Below are positions 24,808 to 33,133 of a stretch of DNA of 50,812 nt, piece after piece. Origin of the DNA: Akkermansiaceae bacterium UBA2367 (lineage in GTDB: Bacteria > Verrucomicrobiota > Verrucomicrobiia > Verrucomicrobiales > DEV007); the NCBI GenBank assembly GCA_002344525.1, contig DDTJ01000073.1, positions 69,360 to 120,171 on the forward strand. Reading direction: 5' to 3'. The translations under genes and the position numbers were made by a program. The stretch's first letter is position 1; each line of letters starts with the position of its first letter. The notes beneath the pieces were generated by a model. It searched no databases, was not told where the DNA came from, and worked only from the letters and a program-made list of their open reading frames with translations.

Positions 24808-24930
24808 AGAGAAGTTCTCACGAACTTCTCTACCATGCCTTCAAGCAGAGCCGTAGCGAAGTTCGTGAGAACTTCGACGAACGTCCATTGGCACGCCGAC
24901 CGAGGAGAAGCTCTCACGAGCTTCTCTACA
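24808..24930. repeat. REP-like units forming a REPIN-type inverted doublet
   Basis: Three units occur: 24808-24840 (AGAGAAGTTCTCACGAACTT then CTCTACCAT), 24853-24886 (GTAGCGAAGTTCGTGAGAAC then TTCGACGAACGTCC) and 24904-24930 (GGAGAAGCTCTCACGAGCTT then CTCTACA). The last two face each other, giving an inverted doublet repeated almost exactly at 42824-42898. The TAG stop codon of leuB (24926-24928) lies inside the third unit. It fills the gap between the convergent spermidine-synthase-like and leuB genes. Confidence 0.8.
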
Positions 24931-26029
24931 CCCTCGCCACAATCGCATCCCCCATCTCGGCGGTCCCGACCTTTCGCTGACCCTCGCCGCCGGTGAAAAT
25001 GTCGCCGGTGCGGTAGCCCTCGTCGATCACGGCCTTCACCGCCGCGTCGATGGCCTCGGCGGCCTCGTGCTCGCCGAAGGAGAAACGCAGCATCAAGGCC
25101 ACGGAGAGGATCTGGGCGATGGGGTTGGCGATCCCCTTGCCCGCGATGTCGGGGGCGGTGCCGCCGCTGGGCTCGTAGAGACCGAAGTAGAGGCCGTCGC
25201 CCTTGCTCTCGCCGAGGCTGGCGCTGGCGAGCATCCCGAGGGAGCCGGCGATCATGGCCATCTCGTCGCTGAGGATGTCGCCGAAGAGGTTCTCCGCGAG
25301 GACGACATCGAAGTCGCGGGGACGCGCCACGAGCTGCATCGCGGCGTTGTCCACGTAGAGGTGGCTGAGCGAGACGCCGGGGAACTCCTTCGCCACCTCC
25401 TCGACGGTGCGCCGCCAGAGGAGGCCGTTTTGCAAAACGTTGGCCTTGTCGATGGAGCAGAGTCGGCCCCCGCGCTTCTCCGCCGCCGCGAAGGCGACGC
25501 GGGCGATGCGCTCGATCTCGCTTTTCTTGTAGACCATCGTGTCGATCGCGACCTCCTCGCCGTCGCGGGTCTCGATGCTCTTGGGCTGGCCGAAGTAGAG
25601 GCCGCCGGTCAATTCGCGCACGCAGAGCACGTCGAAGCCGCCGGCGATGCGGTCCTCCTTCACCGGGGAGGCGTGGGTCAAGGCGGGGAAGCAGACGGCG
25701 GGACGCAGGTTCGCGAAAAGGCCGAAGTGCTTGCGCAGGGGCAACAAAGCGCCGCGCTCGGGCTGGAGGTCCGGCGGCAGAGTCTCCCATTTCGGACCGC
25801 CGACGGAGCCGAAGAGGATGGCGTCGGCCGCCTCGCAGGCTTTCACCGTGTCCTCGGGCAGGGGATGGCCGGTGGCGTCGAGGGCGGCCCCGCCGACGAG
25901 GCGCTCCTCCGTCTCGAAGCGGAGGCCGAAACGCTCGGAGACTTTCCCGAGGACCTTGCGGGCTTCGGACATCACTTCGGGACCGATGCCGTCTCCGGGC
26001 AGCACCGCGATCTGGTAGGTTTGGCTCAT
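24926..26029 (-). CDS. leuB: 3-isopropylmalate dehydrogenase
   Basis: This 367-aa enzyme oxidatively decarboxylates 3-isopropylmalate in leucine synthesis with NAD+, in the cytosol. Typical motifs are VLPGDGIGPEVM (8-19), the LFGSVGGPKW segment near 75, the ERG/RKHFGLFANLRP region near 91-107 with substrate-binding arginines, YVDNAAMQLVARP near 215, and the metal-binding aspartates in FGDILSDEMAMIAGSLG near 240. Length matches the family. The start at 26027-26029 follows a leader without Shine-Dalgarno. Its stop codon is supplied by a REP-like repeat. No leuA, leuC or leuD is adjacent, so it is an isolated copy. Confidence 0.95.
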   Translation of the reverse strand: MSQTYQIAVLPGDGIGPEVMSEARKVLGKVSERFGLRFETEERLVGGAALDATGHPLPEDTVKACEAADAILFGSVGGPKWETLPPDLQPERGALLPLRKHFGLFANLRPAVCFPALTHASPVKEDRIAGGFDVLCVRELTGGLYFGQPKSIETRDGEEVAIDTMVYKKSEIERIARVAFAAAEKRGGRLCSIDKANVLQNGLLWRRTVEEVAKEFPGVSLSHLYVDNAAMQLVARPRDFDVVLAENLFGDILSDEMAMIAGSLGMLASASLGESKGDGLYFGLYEPSGGTAPDIAGKGIANPIAQILSVALMLRFSFGEHEAAEAIDAAVKAVIDEGYRTGDIFTGGEGQRKVGTAEMGDAIVARV

Positions 26030-26067
26030 AGGTGGCGAGATGAAAGGCCGGATCGGGCGGGGCGCAA

Positions 26068-26108
26068 GGTGAAATCCAAAGCTCGAAATCCGAAGTCCGA
26101 ATCCCGGA
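26068..26108. repeat. AAATCCGAAGCTCGAA word repeat (half element)
   Basis: Words GAAATCC, AAAGCTCGAAATCCGAAG and TCCGAAT occur in the 164-bp gap between divergent leuB and the potassium channel. They belong to the outer-arm type seen at 2950, 12905 and 46486, here without a complementary arm. Confidence 0.55.
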
Positions 26109-26193
26109 ATGCGGAAAAGGGGCGATCCGACGACGACAGCCCCCCTCTCTCCCCGTTTGCGGAAAGCCCGATCCCGCCGCATCGTGGCGGCGA

Positions 26194-27939
26194 ATGAAAG
26201 GCTTGGTCTCCGTCGTCACCGCCATTCTCCAGGATCGCGCCAGCCGCACCAATCTGAAGTCGCTGCTGCGCCTGCTGGCCGTCCTCCTCGGACTGGTCGT
26301 CCTCTTCAGCGTGCTGTTCCACCTCCTCATGATCCGGGAGGGCCAGGAGCATTCGTGGATCACCGGGGTCTACTGGACGCTGACGGTCATGTCGACCCTG
26401 GGCTTCGGCGACATCACCTTCCAGAGCGACCTCGGCCGGCTGTTCTCCATCGTCGTGCTCGTCACCGGCGTCATCTACCTGCTCGTGCTGCTGCCCTTCA
26501 CCTTCATCCAGTTCTTCTACGCTCCGTGGATGCGGGCGCAGGCGGCAGCCCGGGCTCCTCGCGAACTGCCCTCCAGTTGGCGGCAGCACGTCATCCTCAC
26601 GAACTACGACGCCGTCGCCTCTGCGCTGATCCCCATGCTGGAGAACTACGGCCACCCCTACATCGTGCTCTGCCCGACCCCGGCGGAGGCGCTCGCGCTG
26701 GACGAGCGCGGGGTCAAATCGGCCGTCGGGGATCTGGACGACCCGGACACCTACCGGAAGATGCGAATCGACCGAGCCGCGATGCTCGTCTCGACCCGGG
26801 GGGACATGGTGAACGCGAACGTGACCTTCACCGCCCGCGAACTGGCTCCACGCCTCCCCATCGTCGCCTCGGCGGATTCCGACGCCTCCCAGGACGTGCT
26901 GGAGCTCGCCGGAGCCACCCTCGTCCTGCGGCTTGAGAAAATGATGGGGCAAGCCCTCGCCCGCCGCATCAGCCTCCGGGATTCCGACGCCCATGTCATC
27001 GGAAAGCTCGGGGGGCTCCACATCGCGGAAGCCGCCGCCGCCGGCACCGCCCTCGTCGGCCAGACCCTGCGGCACAGCCAGATCCGCTCCAAGACCGGAG
27101 TGAACGTCATCGGCATCTGGAACCACGGCCGCCTCGAGTTCGCCAGCCCCGACCTCGCCATCACCGAGCACACCCTGTTCGTCCTCGCCGGGACGAAGCA
27201 GCAGTTGGACTCCTTCAACACCACCTTCACGACCAATGCGGAGACGAAACCCCGCGTGCTCGTCATCGGCGGGGGCCGTGTCGGGCGCGCCACCTACCGC
27301 GCCTTGAAGGAGCGCGACGCCTGCTGCATCTCCATCATCGAGCGCAATCCCGAACGGGTCCGCGGCATCCCCGAGGCGATCGTCGGGGACGCGACGCAGA
27401 TGGACGTGCTCAAGCTGGCGTCGGCCCGCGAGGCCACCTCGCTCATCATCACCACGCACGACGACGACACCAACGTGGCCCTCACCATCTTCTTCCGCCG
27501 CCTCCGCAGCACCTTCCACATCCTCGCCCGCTCCACCCTCGACCGGAACGTCCCTACCCTCCTCCGCGCCGGCGCCGACCTCGTGCTCTCCTACGCCTCG
27601 ATGGGGTCGAACACCGTGCTCAACGTCCTGCGTGGGTCCGACCACCTCCTCCTCGCCGAGGGGGTAAACATCTTTCCCGCGACCATCCCGCCATCGATGG
27701 CGGGGCGGCTCCTCTCGGAACTCGACGTCCGCGCCCAGACCGGATGCAGCATCATCGCGGTGGAGGCGGGCGGCGAACGCGTCGACAACCCCCCGCCCGA
27801 CTACCGCCTGCCCCCCGCCGGCCGCATCTTCCTCATCGGCGACATCGCGGCCGAGGAGAGGTTCCTCAAGATATTCAAACCGGATCTGTCGCCTTCCAAA
27901 CGCTGGCGGTCGGCGGGAAGGCGGAGTCAATCCAATTAG
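26194..27939 (+). CDS. Potassium channel with two RCK (TrkA-N/C) modules
   Basis: In this 581-aa protein, residues ~22-110 form a two-helix K+ channel unit: a membrane helix (~25-46), the pore loop with selectivity filter TLGFGD (68-73) and a second helix (~85-105). Two tandem RCK modules follow. The first (~127-335) has lost the glycine-rich NAD motif (HVILTNYDAVAS); the second (~350-565) keeps GGGRVGRAT. The C-terminal parts resemble TrkA-C domains. It would gate K+ flow across the inner membrane under ligand control. A two-RCK chain is typical of this channel class, which normally assembles as a tetramer. The start ATG at 26194 is the first in frame. TerC is encoded ~95 bp downstream. Confidence 0.9.
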   Translation: MKGLVSVVTAILQDRASRTNLKSLLRLLAVLLGLVVLFSVLFHLLMIREGQEHSWITGVYWTLTVMSTLGFGDITFQSDLGRLFSIVVLVTGVIYLLVLLPFTFIQFFYAPWMRAQAAARAPRELPSSWRQHVILTNYDAVASALIPMLENYGHPYIVLCPTPAEALALDERGVKSAVGDLDDPDTYRKMRIDRAAMLVSTRGDMVNANVTFTARELAPRLPIVASADSDASQDVLELAGATLVLRLEKMMGQALARRISLRDSDAHVIGKLGGLHIAEAAAAGTALVGQTLRHSQIRSKTGVNVIGIWNHGRLEFASPDLAITEHTLFVLAGTKQQLDSFNTTFTTNAETKPRVLVIGGGRVGRATYRALKERDACCISIIERNPERVRGIPEAIVGDATQMDVLKLASAREATSLIITTHDDDTNVALTIFFRRLRSTFHILARSTLDRNVPTLLRAGADLVLSYASMGSNTVLNVLRGSDHLLLAEGVNIFPATIPPSMAGRLLSELDVRAQTGCSIIAVEAGGERVDNPPPDYRLPPAGRIFLIGDIAAEERFLKIFKPDLSPSKRWRSAGRRSQSN

Positions 27940-28035
27940 CGACAACCAGCGGTCGCCGCAGGCCAAACCCGACGCCCGGAAACCCACGCTTGCGCGGTGC
28001 CTCCATCAGGGGCATCCTCCCCCATCCACCCCCGC

Positions 28036-28974
28036 ATGCTTGCCGAACTCCTCTCCCCGGAAATCCGCACCGTCATTCTCGAAGCCCTGCCCGTGATCCT
28101 CTCGCTGATCATCATCGAGGGGCTTCTCTCCGTGGACAACGCCCTCGCCATCGCCGCGATGGCCTCGCACCTGCCCGGGAAGCAGAAATACTGGGCCCTC
28201 CGCGTCGGCATCCTCGGGGCTTACTTCTTCCGGGGGCTCGCCCTGCTGCTGGCCCAGTTCATCATCGAGAACCCTTGGTTGAAGCTGCTCGGCGCGCTCT
28301 ACCTCATCCACCTGATGGCGCACCATTTCGCGGAGCGCCACAGGCGAAATAAAGCCGAGGCGGAAGCCGCCGCCGCGGACGAGGCCCGCGCGAACGGAGA
28401 GGCCGTCGCCGCCGTCGGGAAAGTGGCGCAGCGGGGCTTCTGGGCCACGGTCGCCTCCATCGAACTGATGGACCTGAGCCTCGGCGTGGACAACGTCGTC
28501 GCTGCCGTCGCCCTCAGCGACGAGATGTGGGTGGTCTGCACCGGCGTCTTCATCGGCATCCTCGCGCTGCGCTTCATCGCGGGCCACTGCATCCGCCTCA
28601 TCGAGAAATTCCCCGTGCTGGAGCACACCGCCTTCCTCCTCATCGGTTTCGTCGGCCTGCTCCTCGTCACCGAACTGAGCTTCCACTACGACATCAAGAC
28701 CTACCAGAAGTTCGCGGGCATCGTCGCGATCATCGCCCTGACCATCTGGTTCTCGAAGAGCGCCGCCGTCCAAGCGGTGATGAAGCCGGTCAACGCCGCG
28801 CTGATGTGGCCCGTGCGGCTCTACGACCTGACCCTCGGCGTGGTCGTCTGGGCGGTGCTCGCCCCCTTCCGGCTGTTCTTCCGCACGGCGCGCCTGCCCC
28901 TGCCGACGCAGGAGGTCGAGCAAGCCGCCGAGATTCTGCGCGAGGCGAGCGAACGCGAGGCGAAGGGGGAGTGA
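28036..28974 (+). CDS. TerC-family integral membrane protein
   Basis: This 312-aa inner-membrane protein has about eight helices. The conserved acidic helix signatures of the TerC/YkoY family are visible: EGLLSVDNALAIAAMASHLP near 29 and the second repeat MDLSLGVDNVVAAVALS near 145, both with D-N pairs thought to form a metal path. Members are linked with manganese export, metal resistance and metallation of exported proteins. A Mn-sensing yybP-ykoY riboswitch often precedes such genes, but none was recognised in the 96-bp leader. ATG at 28036 is preferred because it starts at the family N-terminus; 28 upstream bases also read open. Confidence 0.9.
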   Translation: MLAELLSPEIRTVILEALPVILSLIIIEGLLSVDNALAIAAMASHLPGKQKYWALRVGILGAYFFRGLALLLAQFIIENPWLKLLGALYLIHLMAHHFAERHRRNKAEAEAAAADEARANGEAVAAVGKVAQRGFWATVASIELMDLSLGVDNVVAAVALSDEMWVVCTGVFIGILALRFIAGHCIRLIEKFPVLEHTAFLLIGFVGLLLVTELSFHYDIKTYQKFAGIVAIIALTIWFSKSAAVQAVMKPVNAALMWPVRLYDLTLGVVVWAVLAPFRLFFRTARLPLPTQEVEQAAEILREASEREAKGE

Positions 28975-29004
28975 GGGCGGAGTTGAGCGGGCTGCGCCCG
29001 GCGT

Positions 29005-29232
29005 TCACGGAGTCACCCCCAAGGCGGGACGCGTGAGCTTGACCCCTTTGCTCCGGGCGTGGTCGATCATCTCCGCCACCGCTTGTTTTCGCCGCTTCTC
29101 CGGCAGGAAATTGATCCGGGCCAGCTCTTCGCCGAAGGCGCGGACGTGGAAGTCGCGCATGATCCTGCGACAACGACGTCGTTGCGCCGCAGTCAAGGTC
29201 ACTCGGGTTTCGCTCTGTCCGGCTTGGTTCAT
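29005..29232 (-). CDS. Small protein coupled to the nucleotidyltransferase-like gene
   Basis: This 75-aa basic, helical protein is unrecognised. It begins MNQAGQSETRVTLTAAQ and continues with Arg/Lys-rich helices (RRRCRRIMRDFHVRAFG, EKRRKQAVAEMIDHARSKG). Its ATG overlaps the TGA of the upstream gene as ATGA (29229-29232), so the two are translationally coupled. Gene size, basic nature and coupling resemble partner genes of two-gene toxin-antitoxin or nucleotidyltransferase systems, but this is inference. It is not in the same frame as any larger real gene. It ends just after the convergent TerC gene. Confidence 0.6.
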   Translation of the reverse strand: MNQAGQSETRVTLTAAQRRRCRRIMRDFHVRAFGEELARINFLPEKRRKQAVAEMIDHARSKGVKLTRPALGVTP

Positions 29233-30149
29233 AGTCCGTCGAAGTTGTATTCGGCTGCTGGCAACCATTCTACCACGTCGGCGCCAACCGTCACGCCCAC
29301 ATTTGCCTTGGCTTCCGCCACCATTTGTTCCAATCCATAGTCCCGGAGCGGATGGAAGGGCAGGTGTTCCAGTGCGCATTCGAGCCGTAGCGCGTGGGAT
29401 TCGGCGACTTCCAGATCGCGCCGTCCGGACGAAGCCCTGCGCACGGCGCTCACGTAGGGACGCAAATGCTTCTGGTAGATGCGGATGCGCAATTCGTCCA
29501 GTTCGCTCCAGAAGGCACGTTCGGCGAGCAGCAGGCGCTTCACCCGGAGTGTGTCGGTGAACGGAGCCAGCCCGAGCAAGGGACGCAAGCCCATGAGACG
29601 CTCCGTCGGAGCCGGGTGTTTCATGAAGCGGCGCAGAATATCCGCGTCGTGGAGATGCAACCAGCCTTCCAGATCCCCTTCTTCCAGCATCTGGCCGCCG
29701 AGGGCCGTGGCGAAGGGCCAATCCTTTTCGCGGTTGGTTCGCTTCATCTCCGCCACCACGTTGGGGCAGGCGTAGATGCCGTGCAATTGCCGGTCCCACG
29801 GCGAACTCCCTCGCGGCGCGATGCCGAAGATGTCCAAACAGGTCTCCTCGGGCTTCGTCCTCCAAGTGAAGTGCGAAGTCCACCCTCCACGCATCCAGCG
29901 GGCGTCGAGGGGCGGGGAGAGGTGTCCGCGGTAGTTCGGCGACAGGCCGCGCAGCAGGGTTCCGGCGATGAGGGCGCGGAAGTCGTCCGACTTCGCCGCA
30001 TCGCAGAGCACGTCGCAGTCCTTCGTCGTCGCGGCGACGCCGAAATGCACGCAAGCCATGCCGCTGGTGATCGCGCAGGTGATGCCGCGCGACTGCGCCG
30101 TGGCGACGAGGCCGGAGAAGAACGACTCCAGTTCAGCGTAGGGAACCAT
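29229..30149 (-). CDS. Nucleotidyltransferase-fold protein
   Basis: This 306-aa protein is probably of the nucleotidyltransferase superfamily. The stretch ITSGMACVHFGVAATTKDCDVLCD (about 24-47) has the helix-turn and the D-x-D pattern (TKDCDVL) that bind metal in NTases such as AbiEii, MenA-type or DUF-class relatives. The remainder is mostly helical, with WLHLHDADILRRFM near 165. It is coupled by a 4-bp ATGA overlap with the 75-aa gene. NTase plus small partner pairs commonly act as toxin-antitoxin or phage-defence modules, but here the order and partner differ from AbiEi/AbiEii. The start is uncertain: 30149 (used) or 30167/30170 in the same frame. Confidence 0.6.
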   Translation of the reverse strand: MVPYAELESFFSGLVATAQSRGITCAITSGMACVHFGVAATTKDCDVLCDAAKSDDFRALIAGTLLRGLSPNYRGHLSPPLDARWMRGGWTSHFTWRTKPEETCLDIFGIAPRGSSPWDRQLHGIYACPNVVAEMKRTNREKDWPFATALGGQMLEEGDLEGWLHLHDADILRRFMKHPAPTERLMGLRPLLGLAPFTDTLRVKRLLLAERAFWSELDELRIRIYQKHLRPYVSAVRRASSGRRDLEVAESHALRLECALEHLPFHPLRDYGLEQMVAEAKANVGVTVGADVVEWLPAAEYNFDGL

Positions 30150-30238
30150 GTCTCCATGATCGCCCATCATGCGGAATAGAAAAGCGGAAGTGCCCCCTTT
30201 AACCTCCCCGCCACGCCTCCCCAGCCCTTCCAGATTAA

Positions 30239-30257
30239 CAGAATCGTTAACCTTCTG
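30239..30257. promoter_or_regulatory. Palindrome upstream of the RND pseudogene
   Basis: CAGAA-TCGTTAACC-TTCTG is a 5-bp inverted repeat with an AT-rich centre in the leader before the efflux-pump remnant. It could be an operator for a metal-responsive regulator, but the pump upstream is truncated and the site may be relict. Confidence 0.25.
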
Positions 30258-30286
30258 TCATCTTCGGGTCGGAATCAGACCCAAGC

Positions 30287-32232
30287 TTGGACGCGCTCGT
30301 AGAAGCGATCTCCATGCGTCCGGATTCCCCATCTTTCCATGCCAAGGAAGCCATCGCCCTCGGCGAGGTGGTGGACGACGCCATCATCGACGTGGAGAAC
30401 ATCCTGCGCCGCCTGCGCTCGCGCCGGGAGGACGAGTCCTTCCTCTCCGTCATCCTCTCCGCCTCGCTGGAGGTTCGCAGCGCGGTGGTCTATGCCAGCT
30501 TCATCGTGGCGCTGGTCATGCTGCCGGTGTTCTTCCTCGACGGGCTGGCGGGCAGCTTCTTCCGCCCGCTGGCGCTCGCCTACGTCCTTTCCATCCTCGC
30601 GTCGCTGGTCGTGGCGCTCACGGTCACTCCGGCGCTGAGCTGCATGATGCTGCGCAAGACGCCGCGTGAGCACCGAGACGGGCCTCTCCTCCGCGTACTC
30701 AAGCGGCTCTACGCCCGCGTCCTGCCGTGGTTCGCCGCGCGGCCCCGCACCATTCTCGCCGCCAGCCTCGCCATGCTGGCCGGGACGGGCTGGCTCTCCA
30801 CCCGGCTGGGGCAGGAGTTCCTGCCCAATTTCCAAGAGCGCGATTTCCTCATGCACTGGGTGGAGAAGCCCGGCACCTCGCTGGAGGCCATGACTCGCAT
30901 CACCATCGCCGCCAGCCGCGAGCTGCGCTCCGTGGAGGGCGTCCGCAACTTCGGCGCCCACATCACCCGCGCGGAGCTGGGCGACGAAGTCGTGGGGCCG
31001 AACTTCACCGAGCTGTGGGTCTCGCTCGATCCCGAGGTGGACTACCACACCTCGCTGGCAAAAATCCAGGAGATCGTGGACGGCTATCCGGGGCTCTACC
31101 GCGACGTGCAGACCTACCTGCGCGAGCGGGTCAAGGAGGTGCTCTCGGGCGCGGGGGCCAGCATCGTGGTGCGCCTGTTCGGTCCCGATCTCGCCACCCT
31201 GCGCAGCGAGGGCAGCCGCATCGGCGACGCCATCGCGGACGTGCCCGGCGTCAAGTCGCTGAAGGTGGAGGCGCAGATGCTCGTGCCGCAGATCGACCTG
31301 CGCATCCACAACGAGCGGGCCGCCTTCCACGGCCTCGACGAGGCCTCCATCCGCCAGGCCGTCACCACCATGATCAAGGGGCGGAAAGTCGGCGAGATCT
31401 ACCAGGAGCAGCGCATCCACGACGTGGCCGTCTGGAGCGTCCCCGAGGTCCGCACCGACCTCGCCGCGCTCAAGGAGCTGCTGATCGACACTCCCGCCGG
31501 CGTGCCCGTGCGCCTCGCCAACGTGGCGGACGTCGGCATCTCCCCCGCCCAGAACGAGATCAAGCGCGAGGGCGCCTCGCGCCGCCTCGACATCACCTGC
31601 GACGCCGAAGGCCGCGACCTCGGCTCCGTGGTGCGGGACATCCAGCAGCGGGTCGCGGCCCTCGACTTCCCGGCGGGCTACCATATCGAGTTTCTCAGCG
31701 AGCACACGGCCCGGCAGAAAAGCTCCCGGCAGATTCTCTGGCTCAGCGCCGCGTCGCTGCTCGGCATCATGGCCTTGCTGCAGGCGGATTTCCAGAAAGT
31801 TCGCCACACCGCGCTCGTCATGCTCAGCCTCAGCTTCTCGCTCATCGGCGGGCTGCTCGCCGCGTGGCAATGGGGCGGCGTCATCTCGCTGGGCTCGCTC
31901 GTGGGCTTCGTCACCGTGCTCGGCATCGCCGCGCGGAACGGGATCATGCTCATCAGCCACTACCAGCACCTCATGGAGCACGAGGGCATGGACTTCGGCC
32001 CGGAGCTGATCCTCCGGGGCGCCCTGGAGCGCCTCTCCCCCATCCTCATGACCGCCGCCTGCGCCGGGCTCGCCCTCGTGCCCATCGTGTGGGAAGGCGA
32101 CGTGCCCGGCCACAAGATCGAGCACCGATGGCCATCGTCATCCTCGGAGGCCTCGCCACCAGCACCCTGATGAACCTGCTCTTCCTGCCCGCCCTCTTCG
32201 GCTGGCGGCGGGGTGGGAGGAGCGCCTCGTAG
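30287..32232 (+). pseudogene. Truncated and frameshifted HME-type RND metal-efflux pump (CusA/CzcA-like)
   Basis: The frame encodes the middle and C-terminal parts of an RND inner-membrane pump. It begins at the membrane segment AIALGEVVDDAIIDVENI (carrying the conserved acidic residues of the proton path), so about 370 N-terminal residues of the ~1030-aa family are absent; the first ~19 codons are unrelated sequence. Near 32128 the family sequence GHKIEH-P-MAIVILGG continues in another frame, consistent with loss of one C, so the last 35 residues are split off. The response regulator and histidine kinase follow, as in cus/czc systems. No membrane-fusion or outer-membrane partner is present. 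It looks inactive. An assembly error in the C-run should be ruled out for the second defect, but not for the first. Confidence 0.85.
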
Positions 32233-32287
32233 CGCGAATCTGAACATGGCATGCTTTCGATAGAACAAGGAGCGGCGACGCAAAGCA

Positions 32288-32400
32288 TGGTAGGGACGCA
32301 CCGCCGGGGCGTCCGCGTCGGTCGGGCGTCCTCCTTGCATCGGCGGACGCCTCGGCGAGGCGTCCCTACCGGACCTTCCTGGCGGACATTCCTCCTGACA
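32288..32400. repeat. GGTAGGGACGC inverted repeat
   Basis: The arms 32288-32316 (GGTAGGGACGCACCGCCGGG-type) and 32341-32369 (ending GGCGTCCCTACC) are imperfect complements. The right side is followed by ATTCCTCCTGACAT (32387-32400), complementary to the first 14 bases of the element at 1571-1742. It occupies the gap between the pump remnant and the response regulator. Confidence 0.7.
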
Positions 32401-32431
32401 TGATCGGAGAATAGCGGACAGTTTCCCAACC

Positions 32432-33133
32432 ATGCGAATCCCCCTTGTCGAAGACGATCCCAAGACCCGCGAGCTGCTCTCGAAGGGGCTGCGCGAGGAG
32501 GGCTTCGTCGCCGACGCCGTCGCCCACGGCCTCCTCGGCGTGGAGTCGGCGGAGGACCGGGCCTACGACCTGATCGTGCTCGACATCATGATGCCCGGCT
32601 GGGACGGATGGAGGACCATCGCCGAGCTGCGGGCGCGGGGCATCAGGACGCCCGTGCTCTTCCTCACCGCCCGCGACAGCGTGCCCGACCGGGTAAAGGG
32701 TCTTGAACTCGGGGCCGAAGACTATCTGGTCAAGCCCTTCGCGTGGTCCGAGTTCCTCGCCCGCGTCCGCAACATCCTGCGACGCCAGAGCCCCCCGGAG
32801 TCGGAGGTGGGATTCCATCCCGACGGCAGCGGCGTCATCGCCATCCACGATCTGGAGATCGACCTGACCCGCATGAAGGCCCGGCGCGGCGGAAAGCCGC
32901 TCGACCTCACCGCCAAGGAGTTCCAGCTACTCGCCTATCTCGCCCGTCGCAGCGGGCAGGTGCTGTCCCGCACCACGCTCGCCGAGCAGGTGTGGGACAT
33001 GAATTTCTCCACCGACTCCAACGCGGTCGATGTCGCCATCGGACGCCTGAGAAAGAAGCTGGACGGAGTCGGCGAGACGAGGTTGATCCATACCATCCGG
33101 GGCTTGGGCGTCACCCTGGAGTTCCGTCCATGA
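32432..33133 (+). CDS. OmpR-family response regulator (CusR/heavy-metal type)
   Basis: This 233-aa two-component regulator has a receiver domain of ~1-115 with the acidic pocket EDD, phosphoacceptor D51 in LIVLDIMMPG, and conserved Thr/Lys (FLTARD, LVKPFAW), then a winged-helix DNA-binding domain (~130-230) with LTAKEFQLLAYLARRSG and VDVAIGRLRKKLD. The sequence MRIPLVEDD with the heavy-metal RR pattern supports a CusR/CzcR-like role controlling the efflux genes upstream. The stop TGA overlaps the kinase ATG (ATGA), showing coupled translation. The gene itself looks intact although pump and kinase are damaged. Confidence 0.9.
   Translation: MRIPLVEDDPKTRELLSKGLREEGFVADAVAHGLLGVESAEDRAYDLIVLDIMMPGWDGWRTIAELRARGIRTPVLFLTARDSVPDRVKGLELGAEDYLVKPFAWSEFLARVRNILRRQSPPESEVGFHPDGSGVIAIHDLEIDLTRMKARRGGKPLDLTAKEFQLLAYLARRSGQVLSRTTLAEQVWDMNFSTDSNAVDVAIGRLRKKLDGVGETRLIHTIRGLGVTLEFRP

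Noticed and set aside
27940..28035. yybP-ykoY (Mn) riboswitch before TerC
   Set aside because: The leader is only 96 bases and shows no recognisable consensus element.
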